A DNA stretch of 64,000 nucleotides from Deinandra increscens subsp. villosa (lineage: Eukaryota; Streptophyta; Magnoliopsida; Asterales; Asteraceae): positions 92,458,030 through 92,522,029 of the forward strand of contig JBCNJP010000023.1 of NCBI GenBank assembly GCA_039602395.1. Direction: 5' to 3'. A model generated the notes under the pieces. It was not told where the DNA came from. It ran no database searches and worked only from the letters and a program-made list of their open reading frames with translations. A program made the translations under genes and the position numbers. Positions 29,739 through 39,352 of this stretch are shown here, piece by piece. Numbering within the stretch: the stretch's first letter is position 1; every line of letters starts with the position of its first letter.

Positions 29739-32700
29739 CGCCCCCTCAGACGGAGCGGGAGGAGGACGAACGCGAAGACTGTTACGAAACGAGAAAAATA
29801 AAGGACGAGGTAGGCCCTTAGTAAAAATGTCCGCATACTGAAACTCCGAGGGGACATGCAACACCCGAATATGGCCAACTCGTACCTGTTCCCTGACAAA
29901 ATGAATGTCAATCTCCACGTGTTTGGTGCGTTGGTGCTGAACCGGATTTCCCGAAAGATAGACCGCCGAAACATTATCACAATAGACCACGGTGGCTGTA
30001 CGAAGAGGAACATGTAATTCGAGTAGCAAATTCCTTAACCAACTAACCTCAGCAACAGCGTTAGCCACACCACGGTATTCGGCTTCAGCACTAGAACGAG
30101 AAACTGTGTTTTGGCGCTTCGACGACCAGGATAGTAAATTGTCACCCATGAAAATACAATATCCGGACGTAGATCGTCGAGAATCGGGGCACCCTGCCCA
30201 GTCAGCATCAGAGTAAGCGGTGAGAGCAGTAACCGGCGAGCGAGTGATACGAAGACCATGATGAAGAGTGCCCTGAACATAGCGCAGTATGCGCTTCATG
30301 AACTGAAAATGCGGCTCTCGCGGAGCATGCATAAATAGGCATACCTGTTGAACTGCATAGGACAAATCCGGTCGAGTAAACGTCAAATACTGCAGTACAC
30401 CAGCAAGGCTGCGATACAGAGAACCATCTGGAAGAAGATCACCATCAGTCTCACTTAGCTTAGAATCAGTGTCAACAGGAGTGTGAGAGGGTTTACACTC
30501 AGACATGGAAGCACGTTGCAGAATCTCGCGGGCATACTGAGTTTGCTGTAAGAACAATCCGGACGAATCTCTGGTGACCGTGAGACCCAGAAAATGATGT
30601 AACGATCCCAGGTCAGACATAGCAAACTCCCTGGATAAAGTAGCAATAAATCTCTGTAAAAAACCTGTGTCAGAAGCAGTGATAACAATGTCGTCGACAT
30701 ATAGTAGGAGATATGCCGTGTATCCACCATGGTGATACACAAATAAAGATGAGTCGGAAATACTACTGCGAAACCCATTTGCCAATAAAAAACTAGAGAA
30801 CCGTGTATACCAAGCCCGGGGGGCCTGCTTCAGGCCATAAAGGGAACGTTTGAGACGACAAACGTGATCCGGATGCATCTGATCGACAAACCCGGGTGGC
30901 TGATGCATAAACACGGTCTCTGCAAGGTCACCATGTAAGAACGCGTTTTTGACGTCCAACTGGTGAATGGGCCAGTCTCGTGAGACGGCTAATGAGAGCA
31001 CGGTCCGAATAGTAGCCGGTTTAACAACCGGGCTGAATGTCTCCATACAGTCGACCCCAACGGTTTGAGATTTCCCGTTGACGACAAGACGTGCCTTGTA
31101 CCGTTCAAGTGACCCATCGGATTTAAACTTATGCCGGAACAACCACATGCAACAAATAATCGGGTGTCCGGGTGGCCGAGGTACCAAATCCCACGTGTCG
31201 TTGGCTTTCAACGCCTCAAATTCCGTAGTCATAGCGTCGTGCCAACGGGGGTCCTGTAATGCTTTACGGTATGAAGTCGGGACGGGTGCGATAGGGGAGT
31301 GTGAGTCGGCATGTAGATTAAGCCGATCGATAGGTTTAAAGACGCCCGACTTTGCCCGAGTGACCATAGGATGAATGTTTGTAGGTGGGGCAGGCGAAGA
31401 CGGAGAGGGGGAGGACGGGACCGAGGGGGGTGGTGATGTGGTAGAAGGCGTTGGGCTGGGAATTGGTGTGGGGGTTGGATGGGCCGAAAGAGGAGAAGCA
31501 GATGGGGAGTGGGCTGCTGTGTTTGGGCCTGGCGAGTGGGGGGTGGATGGGTTCGTTTGGGCCGACGATGGGGTGGCTGGGATTGGTGTCGGCGGAGAAA
31601 TGGGGACAGAGGCAAAACGAAATGGAGCGGGGTCAAAGTCGACGGTGGTGGTGTCGTGAGCCGGGATGGGTTCGCCAAAAGGAAAGTCATGTTCGTCAAA
31701 GACGACGTGACGTGAAATATGCACGCGACCCGTGGTGAGGTCTAGGCAGCGGTATCCCCGAAAATTATTCGGGTAGCCAAGGAACACACATCGAGTGGAT
31801 CGTGTGTGAAGTTTATTTGGTTGAACGGCGGATAAATTTGGGTAACAAGCACATCCGAATGTACGTAAGTGGTCGTAGGTAGGATGGCGTCGGTAAAGAG
31901 CAAAGGCCGGGGTGAGAAAGTTTAGGCGTTTGGTGGGGATGATGTTATGTAGGTAAACCGCCGTGTGAAGAGCCTCAACCCAAAATGGGGGTGGGAGCTG
32001 CCCTTGTACCAATAGAGCTCGAATGATATCGTTGAGGCGTCGAATCATCCGCTCGGCCCGTCCGTTTTGTGGTGAAGTTTGTGGGCAGGAAAATCTGAAA
32101 ACAAGGCCATGGTCATTTGCGAACTTGTGAAATTCGCGGTTGTCAAACTCGCCCCCTAAGTCACATTGAAAGGATTTTATGACCATGTTAAATTGTGTTT
32201 GGATAAGCTTATGAAATTTAGCAAAATTAGTGAAAGCTTCAGATTTGAATTTTAATGGGTAAATCCAAACATAATTTGTAAAATTGTCCACAAGCACCAT
32301 ATAATATTTATAACCAGATTTGCTTAAAACGGGTGATGTCCAGAGATCACAGTGAATAATATCAAACGGAGAAAATGTATTAGACACTGAATCATAAAAC
32401 GGTAGTCTTTTACTATTCGCTAATTGACAAGACTGGCAAATAGACAACGAATTGCCTTTATTACATGAAATAAATTGACGAGAAACCAAAAAATCTAAAA
32501 CTTGAGATCCCGGGTGTCCCAAGCGATTATGCCATAGATGAGAAGACGGGGCGGTGACACAAGCAAACTGGGAAACTGCCGGAGCGGTGAATGGATAGAG
32601 GTCTCCCGAGCTATTGTGGCGGGAAAGGAGGCGGCCAGTCTTGAGATCCTTCAAAGAAAAACCGTTAGGATCAAATTCAATAGAAATCTGGTTATCACGA

Positions 32701-34103
32701 GAAAATTGGCGAACCGATATTAGATTTTTAATGACAGATGGAGCAAACAGGACATTGTTAAGGTAATAGGATTTATTCGGAAGGGTATGTAAAGCATTAC
32801 CGGACCCGGCGATGGGCAACGTGTTGCCATTTCCTACAAAAATATGAGAAATTGAAGACTTAGACAATGAGCTTTTGAGAATACCTGGGTTTGCAGTAAT
32901 GTGTTGAGATGCCCCTGTGTCCATGAACCAATTTTGAGCGGGTTGCTGAAGGTGTGTGGTTTGGTACGCCTGGGCTAGATCCGTGGGGCTTAAAGCATTA
33001 AAGGCTTGCACAGGAGGTTGGGCCGCATGGGGTTGAGATGCAAATTGGGCCGATGGGTAGTTGGGAGGTGGTGGGGAAGGGATGTTGGGCCACTGTTGGG
33101 CTGTGTATGGCGGGTAGGGGATAGGGGCCGGCTGGGAAGGGTAGGGCGAAGGAGGAGGAGACCACCAAGCCCAAGGTGGCGGGTTGGAAGGGTTGTTAGG
33201 TTGACGGTTGCGGTTGCGGGGTTGGTTTCGGCCATTTGGACGGCGGTTGCGACCACAGTTGGGGTTTGAGTAGCGAGGGTAATCATAGGGCGGTTGGTTT
33301 GGATAGGGGGGAGGTGGCGGTTGGTTTGGATAGGGGGGAGGTGAAGGCTGCGGGTTGGGAGCCGACCCGTAAAAACGAGGCGGGTTTGGGATAGGTGGCT
33401 GGGTCGGTGGCGGATTTTGGGTGGCAGCAAGAACCTGTTGGTTGGAGTTGGGTCGGGCGGCAATCCGGTGCATCTCTAATTGTACCATATTCCGAGCTTC
33501 ATCCCAAGTGTGTGACCCCTGATTGATAAACGAGGCAACCGTGTCATATTCTCTGGGCAACCCGCGTACTAATTGTAAAACCTTCCTGTTATCATCGACC
33601 GTACGACCGATATCAGTCAACTGCTCGGCGAGATCGTGTATCTTCTGAAAATAAGCATCCATGGAGGGGCAGGCTGCAAGTGTAAGAGTAGTAAACTCTT
33701 GTTCCAGGGCAGCGGCTCGTGAGCCTTTTTTGTTCTGGAATATCGCCTGGATCTGCAGCCATGCATCACGAGCGGTGGTTTCATTCGCCACAACCCGAGC
33801 GAGATACTCGTCCGATAGAGTGCTATAAAGCCATTGAAGTACGACCGCATCGATCTCTGCCCACGTAGGGTATATAGGATCGGTGGCGTCGGGAGGGGCG
33901 GTACCATCAATATGGTCCGCAACCTTGTAGGCTTTGACGTGAAGAAGAAACAGTTTAACCCACGTTGAATACGTGAGTTTCACGCCATCGAGAACCTTCA
34001 CCCGTAGGTGTATGTTGGTGACCGAGTAGGCGTTCTTCAGTTTCTCTTGAGCGTCGGAGAGGGCCTTGGCGGCGGATGATAACGGTTTGTCAGGCCGTTT
34101 CAA
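29733..34103 (-). CDS. Copia gag-pol polyprotein, 1456 codons
   Basis: Domains in order: UBN2-type gag (about residues 40-220), a long proline-rich linker (230-385), aspartic protease with WFMDTGASQH (about 391), integrase zinc finger (LWHNRLGHPG ... CQSC, about 523-561) and DDE core (HCDLWTSP, GGEF, NGRAE), reverse transcriptase with LDVKNAFLHGDL and LLLYVDDIVIT (about 1137) and RNase H with YSDADWAG and AEAEYRGVAN. No in-frame stop breaks these. The usual CCHC zinc knuckle of gag is absent; only one cysteine lies in the basic linker. Residue 1 is a TTG codon, not ATG. The frame continues upstream (PLLQINLVGDLKRPDKP) until the insertion at 34134, beyond which the natural ATG should lie (about 35240). 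Together these domains copy the RNA into cDNA and insert it. Confidence 0.95.
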   Translation of the reverse strand: MKRPDKPLSSAAKALSDAQEKLKNAYSVTNIHLRVKVLDGVKLTYSTWVKLFLLHVKAYKVADHIDGTAPPDATDPIYPTWAEIDAVVLQWLYSTLSDEYLARVVANETTARDAWLQIQAIFQNKKGSRAAALEQEFTTLTLAACPSMDAYFQKIHDLAEQLTDIGRTVDDNRKVLQLVRGLPREYDTVASFINQGSHTWDEARNMVQLEMHRIAARPNSNQQVLAATQNPPPTQPPIPNPPRFYGSAPNPQPSPPPYPNQPPPPPYPNQPPYDYPRYSNPNCGRNRRPNGRNQPRNRNRQPNNPSNPPPWAWWSPPPSPYPSQPAPIPYPPYTAQQWPNIPSPPPPNYPSAQFASQPHAAQPPVQAFNALSPTDLAQAYQTTHLQQPAQNWFMDTGASQHITANPGILKSSLSKSSISHIFVGNGNTLPIAGSGNALHTLPNKSYYLNNVLFAPSVIKNLISVRQFSRDNQISIEFDPNGFSLKDLKTGRLLSRHNSSGDLYPFTAPAVSQFACVTAPSSHLWHNRLGHPGSQVLDFLVSRQFISCNKGNSLSICQSCQLANSKRLPFYDSVSNTFSPFDIIHCDLWTSPVLSKSGYKYYMVLVDNFTNYVWIYPLKFKSEAFTNFAKFHKLIQTQFNMVIKSFQCDLGGEFDNREFHKFANDHGLVFRFSCPQTSPQNGRAERMIRRLNDIIRALLVQGQLPPPFWVEALHTAVYLHNIIPTKRLNFLTPAFALYRRHPTYDHLRTFGCACYPNLSAVQPNKLHTRSTRCVFLGYPNNFRGYRCLDLTTGRVHISRHVVFDEHDFPFGEPIPAHDTTTVDFDPAPFRFASVPISPPTPIPATPSSAQTNPSTPHSPGPNTAAHSPSASPLSAHPTPTPIPSPTPSTTSPPPSVPSSPSPSSPAPPTNIHPMVTRAKSGVFKPIDRLNLHADSHSPIAPVPTSYRKALQDPRWHDAMTTEFEALKANDTWDLVPRPPGHPIICCMWLFRHKFKSDGSLERYKARLVVNGKSQTVGVDCMETFSPVVKPATIRTVLSLAVSRDWPIHQLDVKNAFLHGDLAETVFMHQPPGFVDQMHPDHVCRLKRSLYGLKQAPRAWYTRFSSFLLANGFRSSISDSSLFVYHHGGYTAYLLLYVDDIVITASDTGFLQRFIATLSREFAMSDLGSLHHFLGLTVTRDSSGLFLQQTQYAREILQRASMSECKPSHTPVDTDSKLSETDGDLLPDGSLYRSLAGVLQYLTFTRPDLSYAVQQVCLFMHAPREPHFQFMKRILRYVQGTLHHGLRITRSPVTALTAYSDADWAGCPDSRRSTSGYCIFMGDNLLSWSSKRQNTVSRSSAEAEYRGVANAVAEVSWLRNLLLELHVPLRTATVVYCDNVSAVYLSGNPVQHQRTKHVEIDIHFVREQVRVGHIRVLHVPSEFQYADIFTKGLPRPLFFSFRNSLRVRPPPAPSEGAY

Positions 34104-34133
34104 ATCCCCAACTAGATTGATTTGTAGTAGTGG

Positions 34134-35189
34134 TAAGTTAGGGTTATCGAACCAAGGGAATATGTGGAAATTGACTAGTCGATTAACTAAGTTAACTAAA
34201 TTTACTGATTACCTAAAATTAACTACTGTTGCCACTTGGCTGTTTTGGTTGATTGAGTGACTTAACTAACAAATTAACTAACTTTAACCTAAAAACTTAA
34301 TTGAATTCAAATGAGACGAATCTAACCACTTCTGGATCCTGGTTGGCTACCGATCTAGAAAAACCTAATTCCTTAACCGTGACACATAGACATGCCCCCC
34401 AATTGCTTCCTTGACCTAATAACCTAGTTTCCTAATGGGCTGATTAGTCCTGCCGCAAGAAAGTGCTAGATCAATAAACAGTGGACCACTAAAACCCTAG
34501 ATTACTAGTTGATTTTAACAATTCCGCATGTAGGTATTCAACGGTAGCAAGTATTCCGGAATAACTAGTTAAGAAATAGGTTAATCATAGAACGAATCCA
34601 CCAACCAATCACCAAAAGCGGTTAGTGGTGGATTAGCCGGACATGGCTAATGAAACAGACAAACACATAATGAAAGATTGCATTAAACTAACGTACCGAA
34701 TGATTCAAATCTCTCAAAAAGCTCCAAAACAAAGTGAAAGTCGCAAACCCTAAGCCTCTGGTCGCTCAATGAAGATTGATATCTCCCAAAACTTCACAAA
34801 TAAGTTTAAATAGAAAACCCTAATCTAAAACTTCTGCCGACCAATTCGGGGCGTACCGCCCCAAAGTTGGGGATTCTAGGCGTACCGCCCGGATTGCAAA
34901 TCTTCGGCCGCTCTCTAAACTTTAGGGCGTACCGCCCTGACTTCTTCACTTCTGGGCGTACCGCCCTGATTTGAATCTCAGGAACTTTCTTCAATTTTCT
35001 TCTAAGTCTTCACTCGTTCCCGGTTTTTCTCGAACTTTGTACCGACAGCTTCCAGCTTCTCTCGTAACTGCTTCAATTTAACTCATTAAGCATCCGGTAC
35101 CTCAAAACATAAAACCCGTGAAAATGCAACATAATCCAACCATTATTGTTATTAAATAAGACAATATAAACATAATAATGACGACACAT
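34134..35189. mobile_element. 1.06-kb insertion in the copia gag leader, origin unknown
   Basis: If 34134-35189 and one tgg repeat are removed, the minus-strand frame reads ATAAADVSP directly into LLQINLVGDLKRPDKP, a good gag N-terminus, so this block is an insertion. Only a 3-bp direct repeat (tgg, 34131-34133 and 35190-35192) flanks it. It has no coding capacity and no clear TIR. It contains four short hairpins with the sequence gggcgtaccgccc or a close variant between 34847 and 34970. It could be an LTR-type remnant, because the text agggttatcgaaccaaggga resembles retrotransposon leader sequence, but this is not proven. Confidence 0.6.
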
Positions 35190-35367
35190 TGGACTAACAT
35201 CAGCGGCTGCTGTGGCTTCGGCGTCAGTCATGGTGGCGTCGACAGTGGTGGACGACGGGGAGGACGCCGGCGATTTGGAGACAGGGGAAGGGGTGGACGG
35301 CGACTTGGGGGAGGAGGTAGCCAGGAGAAAAAAATTAGGGTTTGTTCTAATTTGGCTGTGATACCAT

Positions 35368-35488
35368 ATTGATACGTAATTGATGGAGTAAATCTCTTGA
35401 ATATTATTAACCCAAAGCACAGTATATATACAAGTATAAAATACAAAACGCACCCTATACAAATACACATTTACAATACGTACTAATA
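35368..35488 (-). repeat. 5' LTR of the copia element
   Basis: Direct repeat of 29618-29738. At 121 bp it is short for a copia LTR. The primer-binding site starts one or two bases beyond its inner end. Confidence 0.9.
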
Positions 35489-36237
35489 TGAGCTACATCA
35501 ATAGCTGAAAAATTGTGCTTTAAGACAATGAAATGACCCTCTTTCCTTAATCCATAACCACCACCAATATAACATTCTTATTGTGAGAATCGGGCAAGCT
35601 TTCTACAAAATCCATAGTAATATCTTCCCATACTCCTGTTGGAATGGGTAAAGGTTGTAACAACCCAGGGTAGGCTGCCGTGTCAGCTTTGCATGTTGGC
35701 AAACAATGCAACTTTTGACTTAGATTGCTATCTCTTTTCTCATTTTTGGTCAATATAAAGTCTAGCAACCCTGTTAGCAGTAGCACGAATACCTAAATGA
35801 CCTCCCACAATTAAGTCATGAAGCCACAACAAAATCTTCTTTTTGAGATCAGACACATTTCCAATGACTAACTTAAGCCAAATGATTAGTATGAACAAAA
35901 GAAGCAATAGTTTGTAACAATTCCCCATAAGTTACCATTGACAATGCATCAACCACCTTTTTCTCTACTCCTTATTTGTAAACACTATCAAAATTAAATC
36001 CCATCAATTTAGCAATCCATTTCCTGTTGGAAGGGTGTTGAAAATTTGCTATCCATTATGTATTTCAAACTGTACTAATCAGTTTTAATTGTAAAATGAT
36101 TGTGCGCCAAATAGTGTTGCCATTTTTGCAGTGCATGTATAATGGCTAGCATTTCTCTCTTATAAGTAGACATCAAGAGATTCTTGGGTGGTAAAGCCTT
36201 GCTAATGAAAGTAATGGGATGGCCTTTTTGACATTAA

Positions 36238-36649
36238 ACAAAAAAAAGTTAACCAAAATGTAAACGCAATGCAAATATAAAATGACTATGCAACTACATT
36301 AAATAAATTATACAGAAATATGTAAAGAAAATATAAATACAAAATGTCTAATCACGTTAAAAAACGATGTTAAAAAGAATAGTAATAACTGAGCATGCCA
36401 CATGACATCCAACTATTAGAGTCACATGGCCCAATCTACAATGATATTATTCACAACAACATGCAATTAGTTTATAGTTAAATTAATAATTAATAGTCGC
36501 ACTAAAAGCGGCCCATACACTTTATATTGTAACCACCTTGTGTTCTTGTTGAAGTGGAACTAGTTGTTATTCGTCAACAACTCCCCTCTTATTAATTCTT
36601 TACTATTTTACTCTTCTATTGTCAACTAAACAAACCCACCACATATTAC
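36238..36649. other. CASP upstream region; no gene
   Basis: AT-rich. It contains caatgcaaatataaaatgac-type phrases that recur loosely at 38750-38850 and 48700-49110, so part may be an old dispersed repeat. Confidence 0.35.
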
Positions 36650-36650
36650 A

Positions 36651-36660
36651 TATATATACC
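36651..36660 (+). promoter_or_regulatory. TATA box of the CASP gene
   Basis: tatatatacc lies about 100 bp before the ATG at 36760, followed by a C/A-rich leader. Confidence 0.5.
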
Positions 36661-36759
36661 ACCCAATATCCTCGACTTATTTTCATCGGACCATTAGATA
36701 CCTATCTAAATATTCAAGAAAAACATTATACTACTCACTTTACAAACATCACTACTTCA

Positions 36760-38079
36760 ATGGATCTAAGCCGTTCAGGAAGAGATAGCGGTGATATCGC
36801 GATCCCCGTAAGGGAGGTTAGTAAGTCCTCCAAGTCGGGAAAAGAAAGTGGTGATATCCCAATCCCCGTAAGGGAGGTCAAGTCTTCCAGGTCAGGGAAA
36901 GGTGTCCCACCAGTCGTGATGGCGCCCACCATACGACTTGGCAATGCTCCACAAGCAGCCGGGTGGAAAAGAGGTGTTGGCATTATTGATCTGATTCTGA
37001 GGGTATGTGCGATTACGGCTACTCTTGCTGCGGCTGCGGTTATGGGGACCACCAGTCAGAACCTTCCGTTTTTCACTCAGTTTTTTCAGTTTCAAGCTAG
37101 CTATGATGATTTTCCTACGTTCACGTAAGTCGTGATTACTTTCTTCGTTTTTTACTAAGAACACGCACACTCTTATTATAATTTACTCGGGAAATCCGCT
37201 TAACGCTCATTTTATAGGACTCAAACTCACAGGTTATTGATCGATCTCGTGCAGGTTTTTCTTAGCGGGTAACGCGATAACATGCGCATATCTTCTGCTC
37301 TCTTTGCCTTTCTCGATAGTTTGCATCGTCCGTCCACATATCGTTGGAGCTAGGATGTTGCTCCTTATTTTCGACACGGTATTTTCTTTTTTGAAAGAAA
37401 ATTTTTAGAAATAATATAGCTAAAAGAAATAGTAATAGGGTATGAAGTTATCGATTTGTTCAAATGGATTATTATTTAATAATTGTTATTCCCCGTTATT
37501 TGGTGGAGTGGATACACCTTTTACCTTCCAATGTGGAGATCAGTGTTCAAATCTATCTGACACAAGAAAATTAATAAAATTATTCTGTGGGATGGATGTG
37601 CAATACTGAGGGTCCTGGTTACTCGCACGGACTGTGTTCGTAGCGTGTCGCGGGTAACATCGTTTGTCATGATTAGACCCCCGGATATTTGTCGTTGAAA
37701 AGAAAAAAAAAATAATTGTTTTTTAAAGATATTAATTAATTATGAATCAAAAGGCCCGCTTCTAACGGCTCGGAGCGGGTCAAACCCTTTTATGGGTCCT
37801 AAAACTTATTAACTAATATTTTGCCAACGGTTTTTAACCGAACCGTTTTGATTAATTTTTCAGTTAGCATTGGCTTTAACAATGGCCGCGGCATCTGCGG
37901 CTGCCGCCATCGTTTACTTGGCGCACAATGGAAACCCCAATACCAATTGGCCGCAACTTTGTCAGCAGTTCAATGAATTCTGCCCACGTGTTAGCGGTGC
38001 AGTGGTGGGTTCCTTCCTTGCTGTGTTCATTTTGGTGGCTTTGGTGATCCTATCGGCCGCCGCTCTTCGGAGGAACTAA
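36760..38079 (+). CDS. CASP: Casparian strip membrane protein (CASP)
   Basis: Three exons, 36760-37124, 37255-37378 and 37864-38079, with GT/AG borders in frame give 234 residues. The four-helix MARVEL-like plan is clear: helix 1 LILRVCAITATLAAAAVMGT; first loop with the CASP signature NLPFFTQFFQFQASYDDFPT; helix 2 FFLAGNAITCAYLLLSL; helix 3 LALTMAAASAAAAIVYLAHN; second loop with NWPQLCQQFNEFCPRVSGAVV-type residues; helix 4 FLAVFILVALVILSAAAL. CASPs form a membrane scaffold in root endodermis that directs local lignin deposition, and the conserved first loop separates true CASPs from CASP-like proteins. The cytosolic N-terminus holds two copies of a SGDI(A/P)IPVREV motif, longer than in most members. 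The ATG at 36760 is preferred to an upstream in-frame codon because it starts MDLSRSGRDSGD and has a good context. Confidence 0.95.
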
Positions 38080-39352
38080 TGGGAACTTGTGTGATCATTT
38101 TCACAACTAAATTGTCTTGTTTTTTTGTTTTGTTTTGTGTTTTGTGTTTTCTTGTTTAGTTTGAGAGTTGTAATTGGTTGGATTTGGTATGGGTTACATT
38201 GTAATTAACTGTTTATTCGGTTTACCATGAAATGTACATCCGATTTTCGTGCAAACCGAACTATTTAAGATGAACGGAGTGGGTAAATAATGGCCAAATA
38301 GAAAGTAGAGAGGAACCCGGAAGAAATTTAGAGAAAAACTAGAGATAATTTGTTCTCATTTCAAAGAAGAAACAATACTTCTAAAAAGAGAAATACAACT
38401 AACTAGTACCACTACCACTAGACCACTAGACTTGGTGATCATGAAAGGGATTAACTACTATCCACCACCACTCAATTGAATTAAACCTAAATAGAAAATA
38501 GAGATTATATATATTACCTACATACAAAAAAGCAAAGTTGGGATTATATTTGATTTAACCTTCGATTTGAAAAATAATTAATAGAAAAGCAACTAATTAA
38601 AAGATACACTAAGATAATCTAATCTTACAATTCGTAGAAAACCACAAAAAGTCGAATCGTCATTTGAGTGCTCTCAGCTCTGAATCATGATCGTATTCGA
38701 ATGAGTCATGAAGCTCCGGATGTGAGAGGTCCTGATACACGAAAGACAAAATAATTACATTGCTATAACATAACGTAAAGAAATCTGAAATACAAAAACA
38801 TTGCGTAACAACATTAAAGCAAAACACTCAAATTCTTGATCCTAGTACGCGAAATCAAAAAATATATCAATTGTATGATAACATCAAGATATTCAATGGT
38901 AAACATTTTTTTTAGACCCCAAATTAATTGCCAGATCATCCTGGGTAACCCCAACGGCTGATGGACCTCCCACACTTAGAAATACAGAGGAATTATCCAT
39001 ACACTCGTGGATGCTTGAGTGACTGAAGCACCCAATTTTCAGTCCCTAGACAAAACTCACATTCACTTAAGGCCGGATGAAAAAACCAAGTTACTTCGGA
39101 TTAGAACTTTTATTTATTCCATTGTATCAAATAAATTATTCAATAAAAATAAAATAAGAGTAGGTAAATAAATTATCCAATAAAAATAAAATAAAAGTAG
39201 GTAACATTTTCAAACGTACACGCCTATAACGCCCACTCAAATTGACCCAATTTCTTGAATCTCTGCTTCACTAATCACTAGTGAGTGGTGAAAAAAAAAA
39301 CACATATATTCAAATTCGCCAATTTCATAACTTTCGGTAAATTTCCACCATC
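38080..39352. other. Intergenic, CASP to SIP1; no gene seen
   Basis: The first 150 bp are the CASP 3' UTR with T/G-rich sequence. 38700-38890 contains loosely repeated agtaacaacattaaag phrases also seen near 49000. At 38940-38990 the phrase ggacctcccacactt stands out. No coding frame is visible. Confidence 0.4.

Larger units (their letters stand above)
29618..35488 (-). mobile_element. Ty1/copia retrotransposon with 121-bp LTRs
   Basis: LTRs of 121 bp lie at 29618-29738 and 35368-35488 and differ at one base. The 6-bp sequence tgagct flanks both sides (29612-29617 and 35489-35494); copia integrases usually give 5 bp, so one base may belong to the LTR. On the minus strand the 5' LTR is followed by tggtatcacagcc (about 35366-35354), a Met-tRNA-type primer-binding site, and the 3' LTR is preceded by a gagggggcg polypurine tract. 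A 1456-codon gag-pol frame fills the body. The element lies inside a gypsy integrase gene and carries a 1.06-kb insertion near its gag start. Confidence 0.95.
29015..36237 (-). mobile_element. Decayed Ty3/gypsy pol fragment split by a copia element
   Basis: Reading the minus strand, pieces of gypsy pol come in order: RNase H (HPITFISKALPPKNLLMSTY and HNHFTIKTD, about 36230-36020), the integrase zinc-finger region (HDLIVGGHLGIRATANRVAR, about 35800), the integrase start (GLLQPLPIPTGVWEDITMDF, about 35650) and, beyond the copia insertion, YLDNIYKLHGSPKSIVSNRD and FQPQTDEQTEVLN (about 29590-29450), then the post-integrase region (FKVGDWVYLKL, LSQKLVGKYYGPYTILAKL, about 29170-29060). Joining 35495 to 29617 restores the expected integrase order across the copia TSD. 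In-frame stops and frameshifts show it is dead. LTRs were not found. Confidence 0.85.

Noticed and set aside
31375..31738. Several plus-strand frames rich in glycine and tryptophan opposite the copia polyprotein
   Set aside because: Antisense shadows of the proline-rich linker and GC-rich codons of gag-pol.
34806..34994. Minus frame of 62 codons with repeated AVRPE
   Set aside because: Produced by the GGGCGTACCGCCC hairpin repeats in the insertion; not protein-like otherwise.
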